From contig NZ_JPOL01000003.1 in NCBI RefSeq assembly GCF_000733945.1, positions 124,001 to 188,000 on the forward strand: 64,000 nt of DNA, read 5' to 3'. The notes below the pieces were generated by a model. It made no database searches, was not told the DNA's origin, and was given only the letters and a program-made list of their open reading frames with translations. This document shows positions 18,167 through 28,700 of this stretch, piece by piece (position 1 is the first letter of the stretch; each line of letters opens with the position of its first letter). The DNA comes from Flavimarina sp. Hel_I_48 (GTDB lineage Bacteria > Bacteroidota > Bacteroidia > Flavobacteriales > Flavobacteriaceae). Both the position numbers and the translations under genes were made by a program.

Positions 18167-18627
18167 TATTTTGTAGTGGTTTCGTGTGGATTATATATTT
18201 TTTTATTCTGAATCAAATCATTAATGACGTGAATAACATCAAAAAAGTGATCGATTTTTTCACTTGAAATTTGTCCGCGTATGGCGTCGTTAAACTTTAA
18301 AACCCGATCCTTGCTAAATGCCCGGTTCTCCCGTCCAAAATCTGTCAGGAAAATCAAAACCCCCCTGCCATCTGCGGGATTCGGCCTGCGTTCTATGAGT
18401 CCGCGCTCTTCCATAGATTTTAAGGTTCGGGAAAGACTTGTGGCTTCCATGCCCATTCGTGGTCCCAGGGCCGTGGAAGGCGTACCTTCTTCAGGATCGA
18501 TACTTAGCAGGGCAAAACCAGTCGCCATACTGCTATCCAATTGTGCTGCCTGCTCATTATACATTTTAATGACCGCTTGCCAGGTCGCCCGAAGGGCGTG
18601 ATCTATAGTTATTTCTCTTTTCCTCAT
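18166..18627 (-). CDS. MarR-family regulator of the fatty-acid degradation cluster
   Basis: A 153-residue winged-helix repressor-type protein. The MarR core is seen in ATSLSRTLKSMEERGLIERRPNPADGRGVLIFLTDFGRE: recognition helix, then the wing with the DGR signature. It is the first gene of a unit with the FadN-type gene and has a palindromic site in its own upstream region, so it probably represses itself and the beta-oxidation genes until an acyl-CoA or fatty acid binds. The ligand is inferred from context. Confidence 0.88.
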   Translation of the reverse strand: MRKREITIDHALRATWQAVIKMYNEQAAQLDSSMATGFALLSIDPEEGTPSTALGPRMGMEATSLSRTLKSMEERGLIERRPNPADGRGVLIFLTDFGRENRAFSKDRVLKFNDAIRGQISSEKIDHFFDVIHVINDLIQNKKIYNPHETTTK

Positions 18628-18652
18628 ACGTTTGCGTAAATATAATAAAAAT

Positions 18653-18668
18653 ACTATGCACGCATAGT
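18653..18668. promoter_or_regulatory. Probable MarR operator palindrome
   Basis: ACTATGC-AC-GCATAGT is a 7-bp-arm palindrome 26 bp upstream of the marR start. A related half-site, CTATG, recurs at 18672. It is a suitable place for autoregulation and for control of the acyl-CoA ligase on the other side. Confidence 0.6.
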
Positions 18669-18787
18669 AAATCTATGTAAAATATTACTTAAAAAAATAA
18701 AACCCATAGATCTTTAGAACTACAGGCTTTCAATTGAGGGGGTTTCCAGAACTTTTAATTGCTTTTTTATCCTGGAGACATAATTGC

Positions 18788-20581
18788 TTATTTACTTTTC
18801 CCTGCAGAAGGGTGTTCATAGATTTTATTGTAAAGCTCTATATATTTCTCTTTTACAGCGCGGCGCTTTAGTTTCATGGTAGGCGTGAGGTGACCTTCAT
18901 CTATGCTCCATTCATCAGGAGTCAATTCAAAACGTTTTACACGTTCCCATTTACCAAATTTTTCATTGTACGTGTCCACTTCTTGTTGTATACGCTTATT
19001 TACCTCCTCATTTTTAACCAAATCCTCCGGGGAATTACCAATATCTATTTTCTTTCTGCGTGCCCAGTCCGAAACGAAATCAAAACTTGGCTGGATAATA
19101 GCGGCAGGCATTTTCTCGCCTTCACCTACGACCATAATGTGTTCGATAAAACGCGACTGTTTAAGTGCATTTTCCAGCAATTGCGGAGATACATATTTGC
19201 CACCGCTGGTTTTGAACATTTCTTTTTTTCTGTCTGTAATCGTGAGGAAGCCTTCTGTATCCAACTCTCCAATATCCCCAGTATGAAAATAGCCATTCTC
19301 AATAACTTCATCGGTTTTATCCTGTTCTTTAAAATACCCCACCATTACCTGTGGGCCTTTGATCATGATCTCACCGTCTTCGGCAATTTTGACATCTGTT
19401 TCTGGAATGGGCCTGCCCACTGTACCAATTTTAAAGCCATTATTGCGCATATCGTTTACTGCTATAACAGGTGAGGTCTCACTCAATCCATAACCTTCCA
19501 TAACCCCAATGCCAGCCGCGTTATAGATGCGCGCCAGGCGTGGTTGTAGTGCAGCACTCCCCGAAGCGATAACGTTCAGGTTTCCGCCCAGGGCTTCCTG
19601 CCATTTGCTAAAGATCAACTTCCGGGCAATACCTAGTTTTTGCTCGTACCACCAGCCGTTTTTTCCGTAGGGTTCGTATTCATTGCCCAATTCTACTGCC
19701 CAATAAAAAAGCTTTTTCTTAACGCCACTCAATTCGGCACCTTTTGCAATGATCTTATCATAAACTTTTTCAAGCAGACGTGGGACAGCGGTCATCACGT
19801 GGGGTTGAACTTCTTTTAAGTTTTCGCTTATGGTATCAATACTTTCAGCATAATAAATCGTAACCCCTGTATACTGATATAGATAAATCAGCATACGTTC
19901 ATAAACGTGACACAGCGGCAAGAAACTCAGCGCCCGGTCTTTTCCTTTTCTAATAGGGAATCGGCTTTCGCTATTTATGGCGTTACTCACTATATTTTTA
20001 TGGCTTAACAAAACCCCTTTAGGTTTTCCCGTAGTACCAGAAGTGTATATTAAAGTTGCAATATCATCTTCTGTTATGGCATCTTTTCTACGTTCCACTT
20101 CCTCCTGGTCTGCAATATTATCACCCATGGATAATACTTCGTTCCAGTGTTTGCAATCATCTATTTTCTCAAAGCTATAAACCTCTTTGAGGGCTGGTAC
20201 ATTCTCTTTTATTTTAAGGACTTTTTCCAGCACTTCATCATCAGAGATAAAACAATAGGTAGCTCCACTATGATTGAGTACATATTCATATTCCTCTTCG
20301 GAAATGGTAGGGTAGATGGGCACATTCTGAGCGCCCGTCTGCATTATGCCAATATCCATTATATTCCACTCTGTTCTGTTTGTGGAAGAAATAACCGCAA
20401 CCTTCTCGTTAGGCTGTACGCCAAGTTTTAACAGTCCGCGGCTCATACGGTTTGCCTGATCTATATATTCCTGACTGGATATAGCTTTCCATTGCCCATT
20501 ATATTTGGTAACCAAAGCTTTCTCAAGATTGTATTTTTCAAGCTGATAATGAGGAAAATCAAAGAGACGTTTAATATCCAT
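18788..20581 (-). CDS. fadD: Long-chain fatty acid-CoA ligase (AMP-forming)
   Basis: A 597-residue adenylate-forming ligase that activates fatty acids to acyl-CoA with ATP. The P-loop-like motif LIYTSGTTGKPKGV lies near 177-190, GYGLSETSP near 365, and the A8-type hinge FHTGDIGELDTEGFLTITDRKKEMFKTSGGKYVSP near 427-465. Length matches the long-chain class with the FadD15/FAA-type C-terminus. It lies upstream of the marR-fadN unit in the same direction, with a 160-bp gap containing the MarR operator, and feeds substrate into that pathway. Confidence 0.93.
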   Translation of the reverse strand: MDIKRLFDFPHYQLEKYNLEKALVTKYNGQWKAISSQEYIDQANRMSRGLLKLGVQPNEKVAVISSTNRTEWNIMDIGIMQTGAQNVPIYPTISEEEYEYVLNHSGATYCFISDDEVLEKVLKIKENVPALKEVYSFEKIDDCKHWNEVLSMGDNIADQEEVERRKDAITEDDIATLIYTSGTTGKPKGVLLSHKNIVSNAINSESRFPIRKGKDRALSFLPLCHVYERMLIYLYQYTGVTIYYAESIDTISENLKEVQPHVMTAVPRLLEKVYDKIIAKGAELSGVKKKLFYWAVELGNEYEPYGKNGWWYEQKLGIARKLIFSKWQEALGGNLNVIASGSAALQPRLARIYNAAGIGVMEGYGLSETSPVIAVNDMRNNGFKIGTVGRPIPETDVKIAEDGEIMIKGPQVMVGYFKEQDKTDEVIENGYFHTGDIGELDTEGFLTITDRKKEMFKTSGGKYVSPQLLENALKQSRFIEHIMVVGEGEKMPAAIIQPSFDFVSDWARRKKIDIGNSPEDLVKNEEVNKRIQQEVDTYNEKFGKWERVKRFELTPDEWSIDEGHLTPTMKLKRRAVKEKYIELYNKIYEHPSAGKSK

Positions 20582-20884
20582 AGGGGTAATTTAATGATAA
20601 TTCTATTGCAAAATAGTCAATTTTAGCGCTATATTTTAACGTTTCATAAAAAATTACAACGTTGTAAAAAGAATGCATTCAGTTAGCGCTGCTCAGTTGG
20701 TATTTGTCAATTTACCTCTGTTATCCTGAATAAAATAAATAATTCATCTAATTGTAAATAAAATAGGAGTAATGCTCTTTTATAAAAAATGAATTAATAT
20801 TATAAATCTTTTCTAAATAGTTGTAATACTTAAATACAGAATGGAACATTCCTGTAAAGAGAACAGTTTTGCTATTTTAAAAAA

Positions 20885-20892
20885 TACCTTTG
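20885..20892 (+). promoter_or_regulatory. Bacteroidota -7 box (TACCTTTG)
   Basis: TACCTTTG followed by TGCGG is a textbook TAnnTTTG element; the same octamer followed by CGG precedes the rRNA methyltransferase gene. It predicts a transcript start near 20899, which rules out the TTG at 20890 as start codon. The remaining part of the gap from 20582 is AT-rich and shows nothing else. Confidence 0.65.
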
Positions 20893-20913
20893 TGCGGATT
20901 TAAATACTTTAAT

Positions 20914-21900
20914 TTGAACACAATTCTAAATAGAATTCGCTTAAAACTAGACAAATTTGTACTGGCGATCATAATTATTATCGCCATCGCTTATATGTTC
21001 CCGCAATGGGGCGCTGAAGAAAGTCCAATACCTATTGATACAATAAGTACCATAGGTATAGGGCTTATATTCTTTTTTTATGGAGTAAAATTAAGTCCGT
21101 CAAAATTGAAAGCCGGCCTGTCCAACTGGAAATTGCACGTGCTCATACAAGCCACGACATTCCTGGTTTTTCCTATTGTGATTTTGCTTTTCAGACCGTT
21201 GATTCAAAATGAGGAGCAGGAATTATTCTGGCTCGCTTTCTTCTTTCTTGCGGCATTACCGTCTACGGTAAGTTCATCTGTGGTGATGGTTTCCATTGCA
21301 AAAGGAAATATCCCTGCGGCAATTTTTAATGCGAGTATTTCCGGAATCATAGGTATATTGATTACACCGTTGTGGCTGGGTTTATTTGTTCAAAGTTCAC
21401 AAACGGATTTTGACTTTACGGAAATCTACCTCAAACTTATCCTACAGATCATCGTTCCTGTGGTTATAGGCATGGGGTTACAGCGTTTTTTGGCGCAATT
21501 TGTACAAAAGCACAACAGCAAACTTACGCTGTTTGATAAAAGCATAATTTTATTGATTATCTATAAAAGCTTTGCGGAATCCTTTTCTAAAAATCTCTTC
21601 AGTTCGGTCTCAATTTTAGATCTATTGACGCTGTTTATTGGTGTTTTGGGCCTATTTGGGCTTATTTTCTTATTCACTGCATTTATTGCCAATAGGCTGA
21701 ATTTCTCCACAGAAGACCGAATTACCGCGCAGTTTTGCGGTACAAAAAAGTCCCTGGTACATGGTACGGTTTTTTCAAAAATCCTCTTTGGGAATATGGC
21801 TTCGCTGGGATTGATCTTGTTACCGCTTATGCTCTTTCACGCCTCCCAGATATTGATTATCAGTGTAGTGGCATCGCGGTATCAGAAGAGGAAAGTATAA
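20914..21900 (+). CDS. Bile acid:sodium symporter-family (SBF-like) transporter
   Basis: A 329-residue integral membrane protein with about ten helices. The pattern FFLAALPSTVSSSVVMVSIAKGNIPAAIFNASISGIIGILITP is the conserved core of SBF-like proteins (PF13593 class), and FCGTKKSLVHGTVFSKILFG near the end is the second conserved site. They are thought to move organic anions with sodium; the natural substrate is unknown. There is no ATG before residue 28, so I use TTG at 20914, just after the predicted transcript start and followed by NTILNRIRLKLDKF. A TTG at 20890 is the alternative. Two leftover frames downstream are not coding. Confidence 0.82.
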   Translation: MNTILNRIRLKLDKFVLAIIIIIAIAYMFPQWGAEESPIPIDTISTIGIGLIFFFYGVKLSPSKLKAGLSNWKLHVLIQATTFLVFPIVILLFRPLIQNEEQELFWLAFFFLAALPSTVSSSVVMVSIAKGNIPAAIFNASISGIIGILITPLWLGLFVQSSQTDFDFTEIYLKLILQIIVPVVIGMGLQRFLAQFVQKHNSKLTLFDKSIILLIIYKSFAESFSKNLFSSVSILDLLTLFIGVLGLFGLIFLFTAFIANRLNFSTEDRITAQFCGTKKSLVHGTVFSKILFGNMASLGLILLPLMLFHASQILIISVVASRYQKRKV

Positions 21901-22080
21901 ACTCAAATCATAATCAGAATAAGACCCCATTACTCTAATAATGTTCAAATTTAAGGGCCTTTTTTGAGAAATTACATAATATTAAGCATTATCTTCTAAA
22001 TGATCGTTCTAGACCAAAAAATGCCTTATTTAGTAGGTAATTCAGAAGATTATTTATTCAAAAACTACGGGTCTTACCAT

Positions 22081-22539
22081 TCACATTAGATATTTGCCTT
22101 TTTGATTTGGCAACCTTTCAATAAAATAATAATTATTTCCAGAAAGATCGTACAAGCCATTGTCAATAGTTAAGAATTTTCGCCTGTCTTTTATTATATT
22201 CAGTGTCTTCAGACAATTTTTATCAATAAGTGTATCATTTTTTTCATCGTAAGTAAAAGAAGGTCCATTAGCGTGAAAATCATCTTCGTTTTCTGGCACC
22301 CATATTTTTCCCTTTTTAACAGGCGTTTTATGTAATTCTTTAATACGATTCTCATCTACAATTAAGTAGCCATTATAAGAATTTTTTCCTGTAGCTAATT
22401 GTTTCTGTATTAAAGAATCTGTAGGATTAATTAAAAAATATATATTTCCGTTTGACTGTGCCACTAGCTTAGATCCAAGCAGCACCATTATAAATATCAA
22501 GAATAAAAAACAATTCTTATTGACAATTTTTGTTTCCAT
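22081..22539 (-). CDS. Secreted protein of unknown function
   Basis: A 152-residue protein I do not recognise. A signal peptide is clear: charged METKIVNKNC, then a hydrophobic stretch to about residue 27 (LVAQ). The mature part is hydrophilic, contains GKNSYNGYLIVDENRIKELH and FTYDEKNDTLIDKNC, and ends IERLPNQKGKYLM. It is AT-rich and stands in a cluster of minus-strand exported proteins. Confidence 0.65.
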   Translation of the reverse strand: METKIVNKNCFLFLIFIMVLLGSKLVAQSNGNIYFLINPTDSLIQKQLATGKNSYNGYLIVDENRIKELHKTPVKKGKIWVPENEDDFHANGPSFTYDEKNDTLIDKNCLKTLNIIKDRRKFLTIDNGLYDLSGNNYYFIERLPNQKGKYLM

Positions 22540-22653
22540 TTGCCTCTAAATAAATAGTTTAATTAATATGAAAATCGTAAAATATTAGAGTTTGAAGTTT
22601 CTGGTTAAACAGATTTTTCTGTTTTTATTACTTAATTCTAGTATAAAAGTATT

Positions 22654-23295
22654 TTAGCTTAAAGTAATTACCTGGCGAGCTAAAATTTTCCACTCGTCAT
22701 TAATTTTTTCAAAAAGAAAAATTGAACTTTCCCCACTAATTTTACCAGAACCAATACTTACAATCACCACGGCCCTAGTATTTTTTTTATTAAATATTAC
22801 TTTAGATATACTAACTAAAAAATCAAAATTTCCCCAAGTTTCGGTCTGGGTTAATTCATTATTTTCCGGTGCTTTAATTAAAGAGATGTTATTTTTAGAC
22901 TTGATTTTAGAAGTATTTATTGGAGCTTCAATCTTTGTAGAAAGTAAACTATCTAGGAGTACCTGGTAATTTTTTTTGTATTCATTCTCTAATGATATTT
23001 GCTTGTAACCAATTTTAAACTCTGGCTCAATGGCAACAACTATATTTTCACCTTTAAAACTGATTGCGGAATACTGCTCAATAATCGAATCTCGAAAATC
23101 TGCACTTTCCTGATATGAGGCATCTATAGGCGGAGGAGGTGGTGTCGGTATGTCTAAAATATTTATGATTAAACCTATCACTTTATAGATATCATTATTT
23201 TCAGACAGTTCTTGTTTTTTTTGACAACTAAAAACAAGAAGTAACGTACAGAATATAATTACTAACCTGAAGGGGCTTCTAATTGCAGGATACAT
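22654..23295 (-). CDS. Lipoprotein of unknown function (possible immunity-type)
   Basis: A 213-residue lipoprotein, not recognised. MYPAIRSPFRLVIIFCTLLLVFSC places the lipid anchor at Cys24. A proline run (PTPPPPP) follows near residue 51. The C-terminal strand pattern, IFLFEKINDEWKILARQVITLS, resembles IHLFELSDGRWKMIKDRRLSIE of the gene at 23470-24117, suggesting the two are distant paralogues. The frame stays open upstream of this ATG through the fragment at 23296-23469. Confidence 0.68.
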   Translation of the reverse strand: MYPAIRSPFRLVIIFCTLLLVFSCQKKQELSENNDIYKVIGLIINILDIPTPPPPPIDASYQESADFRDSIIEQYSAISFKGENIVVAIEPEFKIGYKQISLENEYKKNYQVLLDSLLSTKIEAPINTSKIKSKNNISLIKAPENNELTQTETWGNFDFLVSISKVIFNKKNTRAVVIVSIGSGKISGESSIFLFEKINDEWKILARQVITLS

Positions 23296-23469
23296 TATTT
23301 GAACTTTCTTTTGGGAGTAGAAATCTTTTTGGGCTTTAGATGATAGGTTTTTAAATTTATAAGTACTCTCTAAACCTTCCCATGCAAAACCCTTATAGTT
23401 TTCTATAGGAAACCTATTACCATCTGATTTTTTCTGCTTGCTACAAGAGGATATAAAATTTGAAATTTT
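23296..23469 (-). pseudogene. Fragment of another lipoprotein, in frame between two genes
   Basis: Directly after the TAG of the gene at 23470-24117, the same frame reads KISNFISSCSKQKKSDGNRF, then ENYKGFAWEGLESTYKF and KNLSSKAQKDFYSQKKVQI, joining without a stop to the start of the next lipoprotein. FISSC is a lipobox but the front of the signal peptide is missing, and there is no start codon. It appears to be the leftover of a third lipoprotein gene. Confidence 0.5.
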
Positions 23470-24117
23470 CTACTCTATACTAAGTCTGCGATCTTTAATC
23501 ATTTTCCAGCGTCCATCGCTCAGCTCAAAAAGATGAATCCCCGTTTCCTTACTATTTTCTAATCCTCTCGCATACCAAATTATGGTATATTTTTGATCTT
23601 TTGAAATTATTGGAGAAGAAAGATATATATGGTTAATTGTATTCCATTCAATAGAGAGAGATCCATCGGTACCAATTTCATTTTCTAATTTTTTTAAGTC
23701 AACAACCTTATTCATAAATTTCTTAGGTACAATCTCTTCAAGAGGAAGAGCTGGCTTTTTCAACTGATTCAATAAATAGTCTGCATTAGACTGTTTAAAA
23801 AGTGACTCCGTTTCTGTTAATGATAAAAATTGATGTGAGTACTTAAATTTTGCAGAATCTCCATAAATCTTACTTTCTACAAATTGTATAAACTCTTCGC
23901 TTTCCAAAAAATTCTTATTTATCAAAAAGTTGTTAATGCCGTCCTCCTGCGTTTGTAAGAATAACTCTAAAGCTATTACTTCCTTATAACTTTTTTTAAG
24001 ACTATTACTATAATTGGAGTTAGACCCACAGCTAAACTGAAGCAGTAGAAAACTAATTGCAAGAATTTGAATTACCAACTTGCCTACCTTTGGGGTTTGA
24101 TGTATATGTAGTACCAT
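23470..24117 (-). CDS. Lipoprotein of unknown function (possible immunity-type)
   Basis: A 215-residue lipoprotein, not recognised. From ATG 24117 the signal reads MVLHIHQTPKVGKLVIQILA, then ISFLLLQFSC; a TTG at 24078 preceded by AAAGGTAGG would give a shorter, more normal lipoprotein signal (VIQILAISFLLLQFSC) and is a real alternative. The start overlaps the end of the HExxH pseudogene, so the two were coupled. Its C-terminal strands resemble those of the gene at 22654-23295. Immunity to the neighbouring enzyme-like protein is a guess from layout. Confidence 0.68.
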   Translation of the reverse strand: MVLHIHQTPKVGKLVIQILAISFLLLQFSCGSNSNYSNSLKKSYKEVIALELFLQTQEDGINNFLINKNFLESEEFIQFVESKIYGDSAKFKYSHQFLSLTETESLFKQSNADYLLNQLKKPALPLEEIVPKKFMNKVVDLKKLENEIGTDGSLSIEWNTINHIYLSSPIISKDQKYTIIWYARGLENSKETGIHLFELSDGRWKMIKDRRLSIE

Positions 24118-25633
24118 TTGGAAAAGTATATATTAGTTTAGAATTATTCTGCTCGGATGCAATGACATTATTTACTCTTATAAAATTTGGATTACGGTTT
24201 TGAGGATTATTCGTTGCATCTGTAGAGTTTAAATATTGGGGATAAAGAAATTTAAAAGTTGGAGTACCTAGCAACCCTGCCCATGATAAATCTTTATAGT
24301 ATGTAAAAGGTATACTGTAACCATTACTGCTTCCATACTCAGAAAGTGAACTAGCCATGTCCCCAATAAAAGCAGTCATCACTTCATGATGTGTTTTACC
24401 ATAATTGTTAGGTTTGTTTCTATTAAATTTGATAAAAGCCTCAACCAAATCTTCCTAGCCTGGATTTGGAGTGCCAGTAACAGAAGTAAGCTTTCCCTCC
24501 TCTAACATGTACACTAGCATTGCATGAACAGATTCATGAATAGCAGTCCGAGCTATAAACAAATCTGTCGCGGTTTTAACATAAGTTTCTTTTAAACTAA
24601 TAACAACTTCCATTTTGTGAGTAGATGGATTATAATTATAGCTTTGGGAGATCCGTCCATTTCCAGGTATTGAAGAGGAAACTTTATATATAAGATCCAC
24701 TTTATCGTTATTTCCGAAAATATTGAAAATAAGCTTGGTTTATGGAGTGAATTTTGCGTAGGCTGTTGAAACAACTTTCTCAACAAATGGAAAAGCTTTA
24801 AGACTAGGATCAATTTTTATAATATCCTCCCTCGGGTGATTTACATTATTATTAGAAGGGCCTTGACCACCACCACCCCCACCATTATTATGATGTGAGT
24901 GAACTACAGATCCTGAACTGGCATTCCCACCCCTGTCCTGATAAACCCAAACACTATTAGTACTTGTGTGGCGTGAATAGATATAAATGGTAGAGTTTGT
25001 CATGCTATAATTATCTGCATAACCCATATCTTGTATACGAACGTATCCATTGTCATCTTCTGGTACATTATATTCAACTGTACCCGGTGAAAGCATAGCC
25101 GATTTGGGCAGTGTACTGGTTAGTAACCCTCTTTTATAACCATCTATTTTTTCTAGGTCACCATTTAAATTATAATAAGCAATACTACCATTAAATCCTT
25201 CTAAACCTTTGAGATTCATTGGTTGGATCAGACTAGAAATATTCTCCGTGCTTTGAAATTGAACAATAGTATAGCCACTTTTAATCCCTATTGTTGTCTT
25301 CAGTACTTTATAAATAATTGTGAGCTTATAATTGCTCTCTATTTTTTCAGGAGATAATATTTTAATGAGATTGGTACTAAACTCTTCAACTAATGCCTTA
25401 TCATCTTTCTGTATGACCACGGGATGTTCCCAATCCACAATTAAATTATCTCTTACCCATTCATCCTTATAATTAGAAATTGTAAAACCCTGATGATCTT
25501 TATTAACAGTAAGATCACTTGTCTCTAAATAATTTTCAGAAACATCTTCTGGCTGACAATTATAGAAAATAGAAAATGAATGAGTTAATAAAAGTTGGTA
25601 GAAAAATCTGGAATTCTGGTACTATTTTTCCAT
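24053..25633 (-). pseudogene. HExxH metallopeptidase-like lipoprotein with three in-frame stops
   Basis: One continuous frame from ATG 25633 to the TAA at 24053 encodes about 526 residues interrupted by TAG at 25624-25622 (codon 4), TAA at 24742-24740 and TAG at 24454-24452. No frameshift is needed. The front reads MEK-stop-YQNSRFFYQLLLTHS and SFSIFYNC, a lipoprotein signal. A hydrophilic region follows, with a poly-Gly linker (HHNNGGGGGGQG) and NHPREDIIKIDPSLKAFPFV. Then comes a peptidase-like domain with HESVH (HExxH zinc motif) and, after the last stop, EDLVEAFIKFNRNK and HHEVMTAFIGDMASSLSEYG. The layout is that of exported proteins ending in a metallopeptidase-like domain. Each stop is one transition from a Gln codon. 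Confidence 0.72.
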
Positions 25634-25750
25634 GGTTATTTTTACAAGTTATAACCAAATGTAGATTTTACTTACGTTAATAAATCACTAATATTTCGCT
25701 GATTATTTATCAACAAAAATTCACGAAAATTTGAATGATTATGGCATTAA

Positions 25751-28700
25751 TCAATAATTCTCCACCCACTCCCGTGCATTTACAAAAGCTTCCAGCCACG
25801 GACTCACTTCATCTTTTCTTCCTTTGGGATAATTAGCCCAGTTCCATTGAAATGTTGAACGTTCTATGTGCGGCATGGTAACTAAATGTCTGCCTGTTTT
25901 ATCGGTCATCATGGCGGTGTTGTAGTCGCTGTTGTTTGGATTTGCGGGATAGGAATCATAACCATATTTAGCCACGATTTTATAGTTTTCTTCCGTAAGC
26001 GGAAGGTGAAATTTCCCTTCCCCATGGGAGATCCATACGCCCAGCGTGGTACCTGCCAATGATTTTAGCATTACAGAATCATTTTCTGCAATTTTTACGC
26101 TTGTAAATCCGCTTTCGTGTTTGTTGGAATCATTATGCTGCAGTTTGATCTTCTCGCCGTGATCGGGGTTGATCAGGTCGAGTTCGGCAAAAAGTTGGCA
26201 GCCGTTGCAGATCCCTACAGAAAGTGTATCCTCACGCGCAAAGAAGTTTTTGATCACCGCATTCGCCTTATCATTGTAGCGTATCGCACCTGCCCAACCT
26301 TTAGCCGAGCCCAAAACATCAGAATTTGAGAATCCGCCCACAGCACCAAGAAACTGTATATCTTCCAGCGTTTCGCGGCCTTCAATAATATCGGTCATGT
26401 GAACGTCTTTTACATCAAAACCGGCGAGATACATGGCGTTTGCCATTTCCCGTTCTGAATTACTGCCTTTTTCACGTAAAATAGCTGCTTTTGGACGTGA
26501 TTTTGAGGTGTTTAGGAAAGGTTTTTTACCAGTGAAATGCGCCGGAAACTCATATTTCAGTTCCTGTTTGTCAAAATTTTGAAAACGGTCTTCTGCAAGG
26601 TTATTGGCGGTTTGCTTTTGATCTAATAAATAGGAGGTTTTGAACCATTTTCGTCGTAAAGAGGGAATATTTAGGCCTATCTCTACTGAATTCTGCTTTA
26701 TTGTTACTTTTTCGCTGGTATTTACGCTTCCAATTTTATGGAAATCAATGTTTTGTTTGTTTAAAAACACTTCTAATTGTGCGTCGTTTGCCGCCTGGAA
26801 TACGATCCCGGCATTTTCTGCGAAAAGGATTTTGATCAGGTCTTTTTCAGCAAAGGCTGAAAAATCATAGGCTGCACCCAGATTATTTTCTGCAAAGCAC
26901 AATTCTAATATCGTGGTGATCAATCCGCCAGAAGCCACATCGTGACCGGCAACAATCAAATTATTTTTGATCAGATTTTGTACCGCGTCGAAAGTTTTTG
27001 CGAACGCTTTATTATCTAAAATACCTGGCGCTTCGCTACCTATTTTAGATTGTGTTTGCGCAAAAGAAGAACCGCCCAACTTAAAGTCGCCCTGTGAGAG
27101 ATTGATGTAATAAATACTTCCACCATCGGCCTGTAAAACAGGTTCGATCACGTTGTTGATGTCTGAACATTCACCCGCCGCGGAAATGATAACCGTGCCC
27201 GGTGCAAGCACATCGCCATCAGTATATTTTTGTTTCATGCTTAGGGAATCCTTTCCCGTAGGAATGTTGATTCCCAGGTCTATCGCAAATTCAGAAACAG
27301 CCTGTACCGCTGCATACAAGCGCGCATCTTCGCCGGCATTATTACAAGGCCACATCCAGTTTGCTGAAAGGGAAATGGATTTCAACCCATTTTCAAGCGG
27401 TGCCCAGATAATATTGGTTAGCGCCTCGGCGATGCTGTTTTTACTTCCGGCAGCGGGATCTATTAAACCGCTCACGGGAGCGTGGCCAATGGAAGTCGCG
27501 ATGCCCAGATTTGATTTAAAATCAAGCGCCATGACGCCCAGATTGTTTAATGGTAATTGCAGGCTGCCCACGCATTGCTGCTTGGCAACGCGCCCACCCA
27601 CGCAACGGTCTACTTTGTTGGTTAGCCAGTCTTTACAGGCCACAGCTTCAAGTGTTAGTAGCGCATCAATATAATCATGAAAATCTGCCAAATCATAGTC
27701 AAAATCGGTGTATTTTCGGTCTATTTTAGTATCGTTCATGACTGTTTTTGGCGAACTTCCAAACATATCATGCAGGTCAAGATCCATGGGGGAATCCTGT
27801 GTGGTTTTCGATTTAAAGGTGAAACGATGATCGCCGGTCACATCACCTACGGTGTACATGGGCGAGCGTTCGCGATCTGCAATGCGCTTAAGGGTCTTGA
27901 TTTGTTCTGCATCAATCACAAGGCCCATACGTTCCTGGGATTCATTGCCTATAATTTCTTTCGCAGAAAGGGTGGGATCACCCACTGGCAGTTGATCAAG
28001 ATCAATTTTTCCGCCGGTTTCCTCAACAAGTTCACTAAGACAGTTTAAATGGCCACCCGCGCCGTGATCGTGAATGGAAACAATGGGATTGTGATCACTT
28101 TCCACCATGCCACGAATGGCATTGGCTGCACGTTTTTGCATTTCTGGGTTGGAACGCTGTATGGCATTCAGCTCAATCCCTGTGCTAAAAGCACCTGTAT
28201 CTGCCGATGAAACCGCGGCACCGCCCATACCAATGCGGTAATTATCACCTCCTAAAATGACAATTTTATCTCCTTTTTGAGGCGTATCCTTCAAGGCCTG
28301 GTCCTTTTTGCCATAACCGATACCACCGGCCTGCATGATCACTTTATCATAGCCCAGTTTTCGGACTTCTGTATTCGTAGAAGAGCGGTCACTGAGATCC
28401 GTCGAAGTGTCATGCTCAAAAGTAAGTACCGAACCGGCAATGAGCGGTTGACCAAATTTATTTCCAAAATCTGAAGCCCCGTTGGAAGCTTTGATCAGGA
28501 TATCAATAGGGGACTGGTACAGCCATTTACGGGCCGGCATGGATTTCTCCCAGGGTTTCTCTTCTTCAAGTCGGGAATACGCGGTCATATAAACGGCCGT
28601 ACCAGCCAGTGGCAACGAACCTTTACCGCCTGCGAGCCTATCGCGAATCTCACCGCCGGCACCGGTTGCCGCACCGTTGAACGGTTCTACGGTAGTGGGG

